Of a stretch of 64,000 nt of DNA, positions 18,732-28,347 are shown in pieces. The notes under the pieces are model-generated. The model was not told the origin of the DNA. It worked only from the letters and a program-made list of their open reading frames with translations, and did no database searches. Position 1 is the first letter of the stretch. Each line of letters begins with the position of its first letter. The stretch is from an uncultured Thalassolituus sp. (GTDB taxonomy: Bacteria > Pseudomonadota > Gammaproteobacteria > Pseudomonadales > Oceanobacteraceae). The translations under genes and the position numbers were made by a program. Location of the stretch: NCBI RefSeq assembly GCF_950066645.1, contig NZ_CATMFB010000004.1:181718-245717 (forward strand). Reading direction: 5' to 3'.

Positions 18732-19393
18732 TGAAGAAACATTCTTATCCTGGACGCTTTATCACCTTCGAAGGTGGTGAAGGTGTAGGGAAGTCAACCA
18801 ACATTGCCTTTGTAGCGGACTGGCTTAAAGACCAGGGCATTACTGTTGTTGTGACTCGAGAGCCGGGTGGAACCGAAATTGCCGAGAAGATTCGTAATGA
18901 TCTGCTTAAGGCGCATCACAACGAAGATATGACAGCGATGACTGAGTTGCTGCTCGTGTTTGCAGCGCGAGCACAACACATTGAGAAAGTGATTGTGCCT
19001 GCCCTTCAGCGCGGGGAGTGGGTGATCTGCGATCGTTTCAGTGATTCAACGATGGCCTATCAGGGGTATGGTCGTGAATTACCCAGGGCAGATATCGAGC
19101 TTCTGACAGGTCTGGTGCAAAAAGATCTGCAGCCGGACTGTACTCTGCTGTTAGATGCGCCAGTGGAAACCGGCATGGCCAGAGCGTCAAGACGGGCAGA
19201 GCAGGGGATTGAACAGACGGACCGGTTTGAACTTGAGAAGCTGAGTTTTTTTGAAAAAGTACGACAGGGTTTTCTCGAACTCGCCGCTCACTCACCTCGT
19301 TTCCACAAGCTGGATGCGACGCAGCCTCTGGATAAAGTACAGCGCGACATAGAGTCTGTTCTGAAAGCAATTCTGGCCGGGGATGTAATATGA
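18731..19393 (+). CDS. tmk: Thymidylate kinase
   Basis: Phosphorylates dTMP to dTDP. It has 220 residues. P-loop FEGGEGVGKST is at 13-23, the REPGGT substrate loop follows, and CDRFSDSTMAYQGYGR is the DR motif. The start overlaps the mltG stop (TGATG), and the stop overlaps holB (ATGA). The mltG-tmk-holB order is standard in gammaproteobacteria. Confidence 0.97.
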   Translation: MKKHSYPGRFITFEGGEGVGKSTNIAFVADWLKDQGITVVVTREPGGTEIAEKIRNDLLKAHHNEDMTAMTELLLVFAARAQHIEKVIVPALQRGEWVICDRFSDSTMAYQGYGRELPRADIELLTGLVQKDLQPDCTLLLDAPVETGMARASRRAEQGIEQTDRFELEKLSFFEKVRQGFLELAAHSPRFHKLDATQPLDKVQRDIESVLKAILAGDVI

Positions 19394-20391
19394 GTCTGTT
19401 GCCGTGGCAGAGTGGTGTATGGGCATCACTCGTCCGTCGTCAGAATGGTAAGGGTCTGCCGCACGCACTTCTCGTCAGTGGAGCTGGAGGCATTGGTAAA
19501 CATCAATTATGCCTGCACATTGCCAAATGGTTGCTCTGCACACGTAATGGCGACGACGCTTGTGGTCAGTGTCACAGTTGTCAGTTGTGGGACGCAGGCA
19601 GTCACCCGGATTTTATAATCTGTCAGCCAGATGAGGGCAGTCGGCAGATACGCATTGATAACGTGCGTCGGGTTAACGAACTGATATTCCAGACGCCTCA
19701 GATCAGCAATTGTCAGGTGGTGATCATGCGGCCGGTCGATGTCATGAATACGAACGCCGCCAATGCCTTGTTAAAAACTCTGGAAGAGCCACCGGGAGAA
19801 AGTTTTCTTCTGCTGGAGACCGAGCGATTTGGTTCCGTGCTACCGACCATCCGAAGCCGATGCCAGCGCATCAGCCTCACGCCACCAGCGTCCGACGATT
19901 CCATTGCATGGCTCGGCCAGCAGGGTGTATCGCGAGACAGAGCGCTCGAAGCCCTGCAGCGTAATTACCAGGCACCGTTGCGTGCGCTTGAATGGCTGAA
20001 CTCCGGTGTCGCAGACACGCAGCAGACCTGGACTTCCGAGCTTCAGCAGTGGAGTCGGGGAGACCTTCCCCTGAATCGCGTTGCCGAACGTTGGGCTAAG
20101 CTTGAATTTGCGGATGTGATTGCCTGGTTCTACGCGCTGAGTAGCGATCTGTTAAAAACCAGCTCGGGCGTATCGCGGGAGTACTGCGTCTTTGCAGACG
20201 CGGTCACAGAACTGGGGAGTCAGTTTGGTATCGACCGGATGCGCCTGTTACGATTTCAGGAAAAGCTCCAGCAGATTCTGGGGCAACTGCTCTCCGGAGC
20301 ATCACATCATAACAAAACCCTCACAATTGAGGTTCTGCTTCTGGAGTGGCGAGAGCTACTTGTTGCTGAACCGCATGGAGTACACGCATGA
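19390..20391 (+). CDS. holB: DNA polymerase III delta' subunit
   Basis: Clamp-loader subunit. It has 333 residues. A degenerate P-loop GAGGIGKHQ is at 31-39. The zinc module Cys50, Cys58, Cys61, Cys64 and the sensor motif SRC in TIRSRCQR identify delta' of the AAA+ clamp loader. It is coupled to both neighbours by four-base overlaps. Confidence 0.94.
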   Translation: MSLLPWQSGVWASLVRRQNGKGLPHALLVSGAGGIGKHQLCLHIAKWLLCTRNGDDACGQCHSCQLWDAGSHPDFIICQPDEGSRQIRIDNVRRVNELIFQTPQISNCQVVIMRPVDVMNTNAANALLKTLEEPPGESFLLLETERFGSVLPTIRSRCQRISLTPPASDDSIAWLGQQGVSRDRALEALQRNYQAPLRALEWLNSGVADTQQTWTSELQQWSRGDLPLNRVAERWAKLEFADVIAWFYALSSDLLKTSSGVSREYCVFADAVTELGSQFGIDRMRLLRFQEKLQQILGQLLSGASHHNKTLTIEVLLLEWRELLVAEPHGVHA

Positions 20392-20732
20392 GTCTGGCTG
20401 GCCGCAGTGGCATTCTGTCGTTAACAATCAAAGATAAGTCAGTGTTATACGCTGCCTACATGCCGTTCATTCGTAATGGTGGGCTTTTTATCCCAACCAG
20501 TAAGCATTACCAGCTGGGCGACGAAGTGTTTATGCTGCTCAAGTTGATGGAAGAGCCCGAGAAAATCCCGGTCGCTGGAAAAGTGGTGTGGGTTACCCCT
20601 AAGGGAGCTCAGGGCAATAAAGTTGCAGGTGTTGGCGTTCAGTTTAATGGTGACGATGATACCGCGCGCAATAAAATCGAAACCTACCTCGCCGGCGCGG
20701 TAAAATCCGACCGGATGACCCACACGATGTAA
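20388..20732 (+). CDS. pilZ: PilZ domain protein
   Basis: 114-residue single PilZ domain. In pseudomonads the gene after holB is pilZ, needed for type IV pilus assembly through contact with PilB and FimX. The canonical c-di-GMP motif RxxxR is not evident at the N-terminus (MSLAGRSGILSLTIKD), which agrees with that non-binding class. The conserved FIPTSKHYQLGDEVFMLL and GVGVQF segments are present. It overlaps the holB stop by four bases. Role is inferred from family and position. Confidence 0.88.
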   Translation: MSLAGRSGILSLTIKDKSVLYAAYMPFIRNGGLFIPTSKHYQLGDEVFMLLKLMEEPEKIPVAGKVVWVTPKGAQGNKVAGVGVQFNGDDDTARNKIETYLAGAVKSDRMTHTM

Positions 20733-20772
20733 CGTGTATTCCTGACCTTTAACTTTGACAAAGGAAGTTGTT

Positions 20773-21255
20773 TTGAAGTCCCTGAGTCTTACTGCCTGCA
20801 GTCTTTTGATTGTCAGCGCTCCCTCTTTCGCAAACGGTTCTGACGAATCGAATATTTCACTGAATCTGGGTTTGTCGGGTCTTACTCCGGCACTCGGTGT
20901 ATCGCTTGAATATGCGCCAGTTGATCATCTTTCGCTTTTTGTTGGCAAAGGTATTATTGGCGGCCTCACTTATGGAGCGCGACTTCTTCAGGATCGGAAT
21001 CACGGCGGCTTCTATGCTGCAGTTGGTTATGCGCCTGTTGAAATCGTAGAAGATGAATTTGATGATGGAGAAGAAGTTCTCTACGGGCTGCATGTGATCG
21101 GCGGTTATCGCTTCGTTCTTAGCAATAAGAATTACATTTCTGTAGGTGCCGGCATATACAACCGGACAGAAAGCTACGACAGCGATGATCCTGATTATTA
21201 TGACTCTGACGGATCTGGCCCAACATACGACATAACATACGGCATCCAGTTCTGA
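20773..21255 (+). CDS. Small exported beta-barrel-like protein
   Basis: 160 residues from TTG 20773, which has AAGGAAG at good spacing; a TTG at 20755 would add six residues before the signal. Signal peptide MKSLSLTACSLLIVSAPSFA is followed by alternating hydrophobic strands (SLEYAPVDHLSLFVGKG, GGFYAAVGYAPVEIV), an Asp-rich stretch (SDDPDYYDSDGSG) and a terminal Phe (YGIQF). This pattern suggests a small outer-membrane barrel. I do not recognise a named family. It sits between pilZ and a convergent aminotransferase. Confidence 0.65.
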   Translation: MKSLSLTACSLLIVSAPSFANGSDESNISLNLGLSGLTPALGVSLEYAPVDHLSLFVGKGIIGGLTYGARLLQDRNHGGFYAAVGYAPVEIVEDEFDDGEEVLYGLHVIGGYRFVLSNKNYISVGAGIYNRTESYDSDDPDYYDSDGSGPTYDITYGIQF

Positions 21256-21261
21256 CGAACA

Positions 21262-22392
21262 TTACCACTGGCAGATGCGTGCAGCGGCCAACACCGCTGC
21301 ATCCAGCGTGCTTTGCGGGGTGTGGCAGTGAGGTGAAAACCGCAGACCACCACCCCGGTGCATACAGATAACCCTCTCTTTCATAAGCGCCTGCCAGACG
21401 TCTTTCGGGTCTTTACCATTCGTATTGAATGTGAGGATTCCAGACCTGCCAATGCTGTGTTCTGGTGTAATCAAACGAGCGCCTGCCTGCTGAAGTGCAT
21501 CGGCGAGATATTGTGTTTTTTCGCAGATGGCTTTTTCTACTCTATCCATTCCCTCAGTAATCAGCAGATCCGTACTGGCTTTTAGCGCGTGCGCGGCCAG
21601 CAGGTTAGGGCTGCCACACTCGAACCGGCGGGCACTCGAAGCAGGCGTCCAGTCTGTCCGGCTGTAATCTCCGGCATGCTCAATCATATGCCAGCCATAT
21701 TCGTTCAGTGTGAGCTGATCCATGACTTCAGGCCGGATATAGAACACGCCCAGCCCTTCAGGGCCCAGCAGCCACTTGTGGCCATCTGCCATGGCGAAGT
21801 CACAGTGGCATGCCTGCACATCGAACTGCAGAGCCCCGATGATCTGAATAGCATCCACACAAAACAGCACACCGTTAGCCTTGCAGGCCTCACCGATCCG
21901 TTTCAGGTCAAGCCGTATGCCGGTGGCGTACTGAACAGCAGAGACTGATACCAATCTGGGCGACTGAGCGATTGCGCGCAGAAGCTTCTCTTCCGGGTCT
22001 TCCCCGCTAAGGGACACCGTCTCAAGGACAACCCCTTTTTCCTGCAGAGATTCCCACACGATCCGGTTTGAAGGAAATTCTTCATCTGGGATAACTACGC
22101 GGTCTCCCTGCTGCCAATCAATGCCATAGGCTACAAACGAGAGCGCCTCTGATGTATTTTTCACGAACGCAACGGTCTCTGTCGGGGCGTTAATCATCTG
22201 TGCCAGATTTGCTCGTAATTGCGATTCAACCATCAGCCAGTCTGGGTAATGCGCAGCACCAGCATGAGTGTTTTGTTGGGCAAAATCTGTAACCGCCCGC
22301 CGTGCGCTTTCCGGCCAGGGGGCGACAGCCGCATGATTCAGGTAGGCAAACTCCTGATTTACAGGAAATTCATTGTTCAGCAGGGTTTCCAT
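21262..22392 (-). CDS. Class V aminotransferase / cysteine-desulfurase-like
   Basis: PLP enzyme of fold type I, 376 residues from ATG 22392, which has GGAA upstream; an ATG at 22401 is also possible. YLNHAAVAPWP at the N-terminus and MADGHKWLLGPEGLGVFYI with the PLP lysine are characteristic. FCVDAIQIIGALQFDV carries the cofactor Asp. No active-site Cys loop typical of SufS is obvious, so a true cysteine desulfurase is doubtful. The isopenicillin-N-epimerase-like branch is more likely. Substrate unknown. Confidence 0.8.
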   Translation of the reverse strand: METLLNNEFPVNQEFAYLNHAAVAPWPESARRAVTDFAQQNTHAGAAHYPDWLMVESQLRANLAQMINAPTETVAFVKNTSEALSFVAYGIDWQQGDRVVIPDEEFPSNRIVWESLQEKGVVLETVSLSGEDPEEKLLRAIAQSPRLVSVSAVQYATGIRLDLKRIGEACKANGVLFCVDAIQIIGALQFDVQACHCDFAMADGHKWLLGPEGLGVFYIRPEVMDQLTLNEYGWHMIEHAGDYSRTDWTPASSARRFECGSPNLLAAHALKASTDLLITEGMDRVEKAICEKTQYLADALQQAGARLITPEHSIGRSGILTFNTNGKDPKDVWQALMKERVICMHRGGGLRFSPHCHTPQSTLDAAVLAAARICQW

Positions 22393-22422
22393 TTTGCGCA
22401 TTCCAGTCCATCAGGGTCACTG

Positions 22423-22451
22423 TTAAGATAGGGCAATAACAGCACTATAAC
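22423..22451 (+). promoter_or_regulatory. Candidate promoter for the M16C protease gene
   Basis: TTAAGA, 17 bp, TATAAC, ending 18 bases before the ATG at 22470. The spacing is good but the boxes are partial. Confidence 0.35.
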
Positions 22452-22469
22452 AGGATATTCCGGTACTTC

Positions 22470-25382
22470 ATGATTGAAACTACTCGCAACGACGTCCAAT
22501 TCCGGCTGGTCAGCAGCACCCCGGTTGAATCCCTGAATATCGGGATTGATCATTACGAACACCTGCAAACCGGGGCCGTTCACTATCACATCAACTGCGA
22601 CCATGATGAAAAAGCGTTTCTTGTTGCGGTGAGAACCATGCCTCACGACTCTACCGGGGTTGCTCACATTCTTGAGCACACCGCGTTGTGCGGCAGTGAA
22701 AAATACCCTGTGCGGGATCCGTTCTTTATGATGACACGTCGATCCCTTAACACTTTTATGAATGCCATGACGAGTAGCGACTGGACCGCATATCCTTTCG
22801 CTTCTCAGAACGATAAAGACTTTAATAATCTGCTGGATGTTTATCTGGACGCAGTATTTTTTGCCCGCCTGCACGAATTGGATTTTGCTCAGGAAGGGCA
22901 TAGGGTTGAGTTGTCAGATCGTACCGACCGGAACTCACCTCTCGAGTACAAAGGGGTGGTGTTTAATGAAATGAAAGGTGCAATGTCCTCCGCAGTATCG
23001 CAACTGTGGCAGGGTATCAGCAGTGTATTGTTTCCGACGACAACCTATCACTACAACAGCGGTGGCGAGCCTGCAGACATTGTCGATCTCACTTACGAAC
23101 AGCTGACTGAGTTTTACCGCACGCATTATCACCCGACCAATGCCATTTTTATGACCTTCGGAAACCTCGACGTATCCGAACTCCAATCAAAACTTCATAT
23201 TCAGGCGCTTTCCCGGTTTGAAAAACAGGAAAGGCAATGGCGTGTAGATCCGGAAAAGCGCTATCAGAAACCGGTCACCACAACGGCGCGATACGGTGTC
23301 GACAGCGACGATCTGTCAGGTAAAACTCACCACGTGGTTGGCTGGCTTCTCGGTGATTCAACCGATCTGGATGCTCAGTTGGAAGCGCACCTCGTCAGCC
23401 AGGTACTGCTCGACAACAGCGCATCGCCATTACGCAGGGCGCTTGAAGAGTCTTCGCTGGGCGCTACGCCGTCACCATTGTGCGGACTGGAAGATTCCAA
23501 TCGTGAAATGAGTTTTATGTGCGGCCTGGAGGGCAGCGAGCCCGAACATGCCGGTGCTGTTGAGGCGCTGATCCTCAATACTCTGAATACTGTCGCGAGA
23601 GACGGCGTACCACAGGACATGGTTGACGCTGCGCTCCACCAACTGGAACTGCATCAGCGGGAAATCGGAGGTGATCACTACCCGTATGGGCTGCAGCTGA
23701 TCCTCAATGCCTTACCTGCAGCTACCCATTATGGTGACCCGGTTGCACTGCTTAATCTTGACCCCGCACTTGAACGACTCCGCTGCAAAGTTACACAGCC
23801 CGGATTTATACAGGAAGCCGTCACCCGTCTGCTGATTAATAATCAACATCGAGTCCTCTATACGCTGGCTCCGGATGCTGACTTGAACAGTCAGGTTGCC
23901 GACGCTGAGCGCCAGAGACTAGAAAAGCTGAAGGCAGGCATGAGCGAAAGCGACATCGATGCTGTGGTTGAACTGGCGGCTGCGCTGGAAAAACGACAGG
24001 CGGAGGATGATGATCCGGGTATCCTGCCACAGGTGACTCTTGCAGATGTTAACCCTCAGTTATCGTATGTTGCTCCTACCGCTGAGCATTCTGATGGGCT
24101 GGCAACCACTGAATACGTTGCAGGGACAAACGGTATTCTCTATCAACAATTGCTCTGCCAACTCCCTGATCTGTCCGCGGACCAGATTACCTGGCTGCCG
24201 TTCTTTGCCCAGGCGTGGACAGAGGTCGGTGCAGGCGGAAACGATTACCTGGCCCAACAACAGAAGCAGACAGCGATCGTTGGGTCGCTGTCATCCTATG
24301 CGACCATCAAAGCCCAGGTCGATGACTGCAGTCACCTGAGTGGCTATCTGGTAATGACAGGTAAAGCGCTTGGCGGTCAGGCAGAGGCATTCTCTTCACT
24401 GATGCAGGAGACCTGGCAAACATCGGTATTCAATGAAGAAAAGCGCCTGACGGATCTTCTTGGTCAGGCAAAAGCACGTAAGGAACAGGGCATAACCGGA
24501 AGTGGTCATGCGCTGGCCATGTCGGCGGCTGCCGCACAGTTGAATCCTACCGCGCACTTTATGAATGAAATTGGCGGCCTCCCGCAGACCGCCCGCCTGA
24601 AAGCGAGGGTCAATCACATCCGTAACCAGGGGGCCGGCGAACTTGTTTCGGTACTCGAATCTATCTCTGAGGCGATTGGTTCAAATCCAGAGGCAGCACT
24701 GCTGGTACATGATGAAGCCAGCGCTGGCAGTCATCGTGCTGCGTTGTCATGCTGTTGGGGACAGTCGGCAGAATCCCGTTCAGGGACTGTCCACTGGTCG
24801 CCGTCGGGTACGGCTCAGTACTGGATGGTCGATTCTCAGGTTAATTTCTGTGCCATGGCATTCCCTACGGTCACACTTAACCACCCCGATGCCGCTGCGC
24901 TATCGGTGCTTGGTGGTGTGCTCCGCAATGGTTTCCTTCACACGGCTATTCGCGAAAAGGGTGGTGCGTATGGGGCAGGGGCGACGCAGGATTCCTCCAT
25001 CGCCGGATTTAAATTTTACTCCTACCGCGACCCCCGGGTGGAGGGAACATTCGACGACTTCAGCCATTCCGTCGACTGGGTGCTCAATCTGAAGGACGGC
25101 GACGCACTGGTTGATCAGGCTATTCTCGGACTGATTGGCAGCCTTGACCGGCCTGGATCTCCTGCCGGAGAAGCGAAACAGGCCTTCCATATGGATCGCA
25201 CAGGACGTACGCGTGAAATTCGCCAGACATTCAGAGACCGGCTGCTGCAGGTCAAATGGGCCGATGTCCAGCGTGTTACAGAGGCTTATCTGAGAGGACA
25301 GGCTGGCAGTAAAGCCGTTGTTGCACCCCGTGGGACCGAAGCCGTTGCTGCGCAGCTTGGTTTAAATTTACAGGACTACTGA
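22470..25382 (+). CDS. M16C family metalloprotease (presequence-protease-like)
   Basis: 970-residue zinc peptidase with the inverted motif HILEH in GVAHILEHTALCGSEKYP near residue 70, followed by the downstream Glu-containing helix. The length and the family sequence RDPFFMMTRRSLNTFMNAMT fit the single-chain M16C (PreP/CYM1) type, two M16 halves forming a closed chamber that degrades peptides. It ends five bases before the TonB-associated operon and may be cotranscribed with it. Confidence 0.9.
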   Translation: MIETTRNDVQFRLVSSTPVESLNIGIDHYEHLQTGAVHYHINCDHDEKAFLVAVRTMPHDSTGVAHILEHTALCGSEKYPVRDPFFMMTRRSLNTFMNAMTSSDWTAYPFASQNDKDFNNLLDVYLDAVFFARLHELDFAQEGHRVELSDRTDRNSPLEYKGVVFNEMKGAMSSAVSQLWQGISSVLFPTTTYHYNSGGEPADIVDLTYEQLTEFYRTHYHPTNAIFMTFGNLDVSELQSKLHIQALSRFEKQERQWRVDPEKRYQKPVTTTARYGVDSDDLSGKTHHVVGWLLGDSTDLDAQLEAHLVSQVLLDNSASPLRRALEESSLGATPSPLCGLEDSNREMSFMCGLEGSEPEHAGAVEALILNTLNTVARDGVPQDMVDAALHQLELHQREIGGDHYPYGLQLILNALPAATHYGDPVALLNLDPALERLRCKVTQPGFIQEAVTRLLINNQHRVLYTLAPDADLNSQVADAERQRLEKLKAGMSESDIDAVVELAAALEKRQAEDDDPGILPQVTLADVNPQLSYVAPTAEHSDGLATTEYVAGTNGILYQQLLCQLPDLSADQITWLPFFAQAWTEVGAGGNDYLAQQQKQTAIVGSLSSYATIKAQVDDCSHLSGYLVMTGKALGGQAEAFSSLMQETWQTSVFNEEKRLTDLLGQAKARKEQGITGSGHALAMSAAAAQLNPTAHFMNEIGGLPQTARLKARVNHIRNQGAGELVSVLESISEAIGSNPEAALLVHDEASAGSHRAALSCCWGQSAESRSGTVHWSPSGTAQYWMVDSQVNFCAMAFPTVTLNHPDAAALSVLGGVLRNGFLHTAIREKGGAYGAGATQDSSIAGFKFYSYRDPRVEGTFDDFSHSVDWVLNLKDGDALVDQAILGLIGSLDRPGSPAGEAKQAFHMDRTGRTREIRQTFRDRLLQVKWADVQRVTEAYLRGQAGSKAVVAPRGTEAVAAQLGLNLQDY

Positions 25383-25386
25383 AATC

Positions 25387-26115
25387 ATGAAGTATCTAGT
25401 ATTATCAGCTCTGATTTCGCTGCCCGTTGCTGCATCTGAAGTCGGAACAGCCACAGACACCGTTGTTAAAGCCAATGCCGAGTCAGCGCAATCCCAGTTG
25501 CGGATCAATCAATTAGATGAAAAGACCCGAGAGCTGCTCAATCAGACCCGCGAGGCAGTTGCTGAATCGCGCCAGACTCAGCTCTACAATCGCCAACTGA
25601 GTGCCATTATCGCCAGTCAATCTGAAGAGCTGGCGAGTATCGCGAGCCAGATCGAAAGCATCGACAGTACTGAGCGCGGTGTTCTGCCACTGATGCAGGA
25701 TATGATCGACGGCCTGGTTGAAGATATCTCGTCAGGTGTTCCGTTTCTGCTGGATGAGCGCACGGTGCGCGTTGAACAGTTACAGGCGCTTATGCCCAGG
25801 GCTGACGTCAGTGTTGCCGAAAAATATCGCCGGATTACGGAAGCCCTGCTTATCGAAGTCGAATATGGCCGCACGATTGAGGCATGGCGAAAACAGGAGT
25901 CGGATCTCGCATACGACTATCTGAGAGTCGGGCGTATTGCACTCTATCGCGCGACCATTGATGGTCGCAGCTCAGAACGGTGGACACCTGCCGGATGGGA
26001 GCCCCTGGACACCAGCGAAACGTCAAACGTTATAACCGCCGTTAAAGTCGCCCGACAAAGTGTCACGCCTCAACTGGTGACACTGTCTCTGCCTTCTGCC
26101 GGAGCGTCCAGATGA
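25387..26115 (+). CDS. DUF3450 family TonB-system protein
   Basis: 242 residues. A short signal peptide (MKYLVLSALISLPVAA) is followed by a long predicted coiled coil (about 30-110, rich in Gln, Glu, Ser) and then a region with VPFLLDERTVRVEQLQ, YRRITEALLIEVEYGRTIEAW and YDYLRVGRIALYR that is typical of DUF3450. These periplasmic proteins head TtpC-type TonB operons in Vibrio and Shewanella. The function is not established. The stop overlaps the next gene (ATGA). Confidence 0.85.
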   Translation: MKYLVLSALISLPVAASEVGTATDTVVKANAESAQSQLRINQLDEKTRELLNQTREAVAESRQTQLYNRQLSAIIASQSEELASIASQIESIDSTERGVLPLMQDMIDGLVEDISSGVPFLLDERTVRVEQLQALMPRADVSVAEKYRRITEALLIEVEYGRTIEAWRKQESDLAYDYLRVGRIALYRATIDGRSSERWTPAGWEPLDTSETSNVITAVKVARQSVTPQLVTLSLPSAGASR

Positions 26116-27431
26116 ATAGCTACAGAATCCTGACCGGCCTCACAGCTGCATTGTTATCCCTACCTCTCTTTGCGGCTGCGCCAACCCAGAATGCCGATCT
26201 CGTGAAAGCGGCGACACAGCAGCTGGATAGTGCACGCGAAGCAGCATTCCGCGGCGACCTTGCAGCACAGATGGACATCTATCGCGCCGCAGACGCCAGC
26301 CGCAATGACGCTCGTGAAGAGTCCGAGCGACTCAGAGAAACTTTTGCAACGAACGAAAAAGCCCTGGCGGATGCGTCTGAAGCACTGCGCCTGAGAACAG
26401 GTAGTCTTGGAGAAATGTTTGGCGTTGTGCGTCAGACGGCAACCGACCTTCAGAGCGTCACTGACAATAGTATTGTTCGTATCGATCACCCCGATATTGC
26501 GGCTAACCTTGCGGCGCTCTCTGAGGCCCGCGAGCTGCCGCAGCTGACAGAGCTCAAGCAGTTATGGGATGCATTGAGAGATGAAGCGCGCTGGAGTGGT
26601 GAGATTTCTTCAACGGAGGTTGATGCGGTTTACCCGAATGGTGAACTTGCCAATACACAAGTGATTCGTATTGGTACTTTCAACCTGATTTCTGCAGATG
26701 GCTACCTTACTCTCGATGATGAGATGAAGGCGCTCAGCCTTCTTCCACGCCAGCCCACTGAGGCTGCCCTGATCGATAACTACCTGGCCAGTGATGTTGC
26801 TCCCGTGGCGATAGACCCCTCGCGGGGTGGGTTGCTCAGCCTGACGGCAGAATCACCGACCTTTGTTGATCGTCTGCGACAGGGTGGCATGGTGGGCTAC
26901 CTCATCATTTTCATTGGCGCAGTGGGTGCTGCGATCGCTGCCTGGCGACTTATTGCACTGCGCCTGACAGGCTCTGCTGTCCGCAATCAACTCCGGACGC
27001 TGGAAGCGCCATCCCCGGACAATGCCCTTGGCCGGATATTGATTGCCCGCGGTTCCGATAACGACGATCAGGAGCTGCTTGAAGCCCGCATGGACGAGGC
27101 GGTACTGAAAGAACTGCCAGGAATTGAGCGTGGGCAGTCGATCATTCGCCTGCTTGCAGCGATTGCGCCCCTGCTCGGGTTGCTTGGCACAGTGACAGGT
27201 ATGATTGCCACGTTCCAGGCAATTACAGTTTTCGGATCGGGAGACCCGAAACTGATGGCAGGAGGTATTTCTCAGGCGCTTGTCACCACGGAACTCGGCT
27301 TAATCGTTGCCGTGCCTCTGCTGTTGCTGCACAGCTGGGTGGCGTCGCAAAGTCGGGGGCTGGTCCAGGTGCTCGATGAGCAGTCAGCCGGGCTGATCGC
27401 TGAGGCTGCAGAAAAGCGGGAGTCGCGTTAA
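26112..27431 (+). CDS. TtpC-like MotA/TolQ/ExbB proton channel family protein
   Basis: 439 residues. Signal-like N-terminus (LTGLTAALLSLPLFAAA), periplasmic coiled-coil and globular part (about 30-260), then an ExbB-like channel domain with three membrane segments (MVGYLIIFIGAVGAAIAAW; IRLLAAIAPLLGLLGTVTG; LGLIVAVPLLLL). This domain order matches TtpC, an extra inner-membrane component required for TonB2-type systems in Vibrio. It is coupled to both neighbours. Confidence 0.88.
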   Translation: MNSYRILTGLTAALLSLPLFAAAPTQNADLVKAATQQLDSAREAAFRGDLAAQMDIYRAADASRNDAREESERLRETFATNEKALADASEALRLRTGSLGEMFGVVRQTATDLQSVTDNSIVRIDHPDIAANLAALSEARELPQLTELKQLWDALRDEARWSGEISSTEVDAVYPNGELANTQVIRIGTFNLISADGYLTLDDEMKALSLLPRQPTEAALIDNYLASDVAPVAIDPSRGGLLSLTAESPTFVDRLRQGGMVGYLIIFIGAVGAAIAAWRLIALRLTGSAVRNQLRTLEAPSPDNALGRILIARGSDNDDQELLEARMDEAVLKELPGIERGQSIIRLLAAIAPLLGLLGTVTGMIATFQAITVFGSGDPKLMAGGISQALVTTELGLIVAVPLLLLHSWVASQSRGLVQVLDEQSAGLIAEAAEKRESR

Positions 27432-27940
27432 TGCTCTGGCTGACAGACTTTATATCGCAGGGAGGCCCGGTTCTGTATGCGGTTTTTGCAGCGGCGGCCA
27501 TTCTGTGGATGTTGATCCTGGAGCGACTCTGGTTCTTTTATCGGGTTCAGCAACAGTTGATTTTCATGAATACGCAGAAGTGGAAGCATCGTAACGATCA
27601 GACGTCCGCATCCGCGCGCCAGATCCGCAGCGCCTGGCTATCCGGGTTCCGCAGCATGGCTGAAGGGCCTCAGATACTGATCGGCGCTATGATCGCAGTC
27701 TGTCCTTTGCTCGGCCTGCTTGGAACCGTTACCGGAATGATCGAGGTCTTTGACACGCTCGCTATCGCTGGTACGGGGAATGCCCGCGCCATGGCCGGAG
27801 GCATTTCAAAGGCAACATTGCCGACCATGGCAGGCTTAGTGGTCGCATTGTCTGGCTTATATTTCCGTAGCCGTTTCCAGCGCCTGACGCAGCGCCTCAC
27901 TCAGAAATTAGCCGATCAGATGCCGATAGGGGGTGAGTAA
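27431..27940 (+). CDS. exbB: ExbB-type biopolymer transporter
   Basis: 169 residues with three transmembrane helices and the MotA/TolQ/ExbB core ISLLGLLGTVTGM-like segment (PLLGLLGTVTGMIEVFDTLA). Smaller than classical ExbB, as in TonB2-type systems. It forms a proton channel with ExbD. The start overlaps the previous stop (TAATG). Confidence 0.92.
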   Translation: MLWLTDFISQGGPVLYAVFAAAAILWMLILERLWFFYRVQQQLIFMNTQKWKHRNDQTSASARQIRSAWLSGFRSMAEGPQILIGAMIAVCPLLGLLGTVTGMIEVFDTLAIAGTGNARAMAGGISKATLPTMAGLVVALSGLYFRSRFQRLTQRLTQKLADQMPIGGE

Positions 27941-28347
27941 TGGCCAGGCGTCATGTAGACAGAGACAGCGAAGGAGCAGATGTCGATATCACACCGATGC
28001 TGGATATCGTCTTTATCATGCTCATCTTTTTTATTGTCACTACCTCGTTCGTCAAAGAGAGTGGTGTGACGGTTAACCGGCCCCAGGCGTCAACTGCAGA
28101 ACAGAAAGATGGCAGCAATATTCTGGTCGCGATCCGTGCCAATGGCGAAATATGGATTGATAAACGCGCAGTAGATGTGCGTGCGGTGCGCGCCAACGTC
28201 GAGCGTCTGAAGGCTGACAGTACCTCTGGGGCGGTCATTATTCAGGCAGACGAATTTGCCCCCACCGGGCTTCTTGTAAAAGTGATGGATCAGATCCGCC
28301 TGGCGGGTATTGATGATATTGCACTGGCAGCAAGCGGGGATCGCTGA
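27940..28347 (+). CDS. exbD: ExbD-type biopolymer transporter
   Basis: 135 residues, one N-terminal transmembrane helix (MLDIVFIMLIFFIVTTSFV) with the protonatable Asp22, equivalent to ExbD Asp25, then a periplasmic domain. Couples the proton gradient to TonB. One-base overlaps with both neighbours. Confidence 0.94.
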   Translation: MARRHVDRDSEGADVDITPMLDIVFIMLIFFIVTTSFVKESGVTVNRPQASTAEQKDGSNILVAIRANGEIWIDKRAVDVRAVRANVERLKADSTSGAVIIQADEFAPTGLLVKVMDQIRLAGIDDIALAASGDR

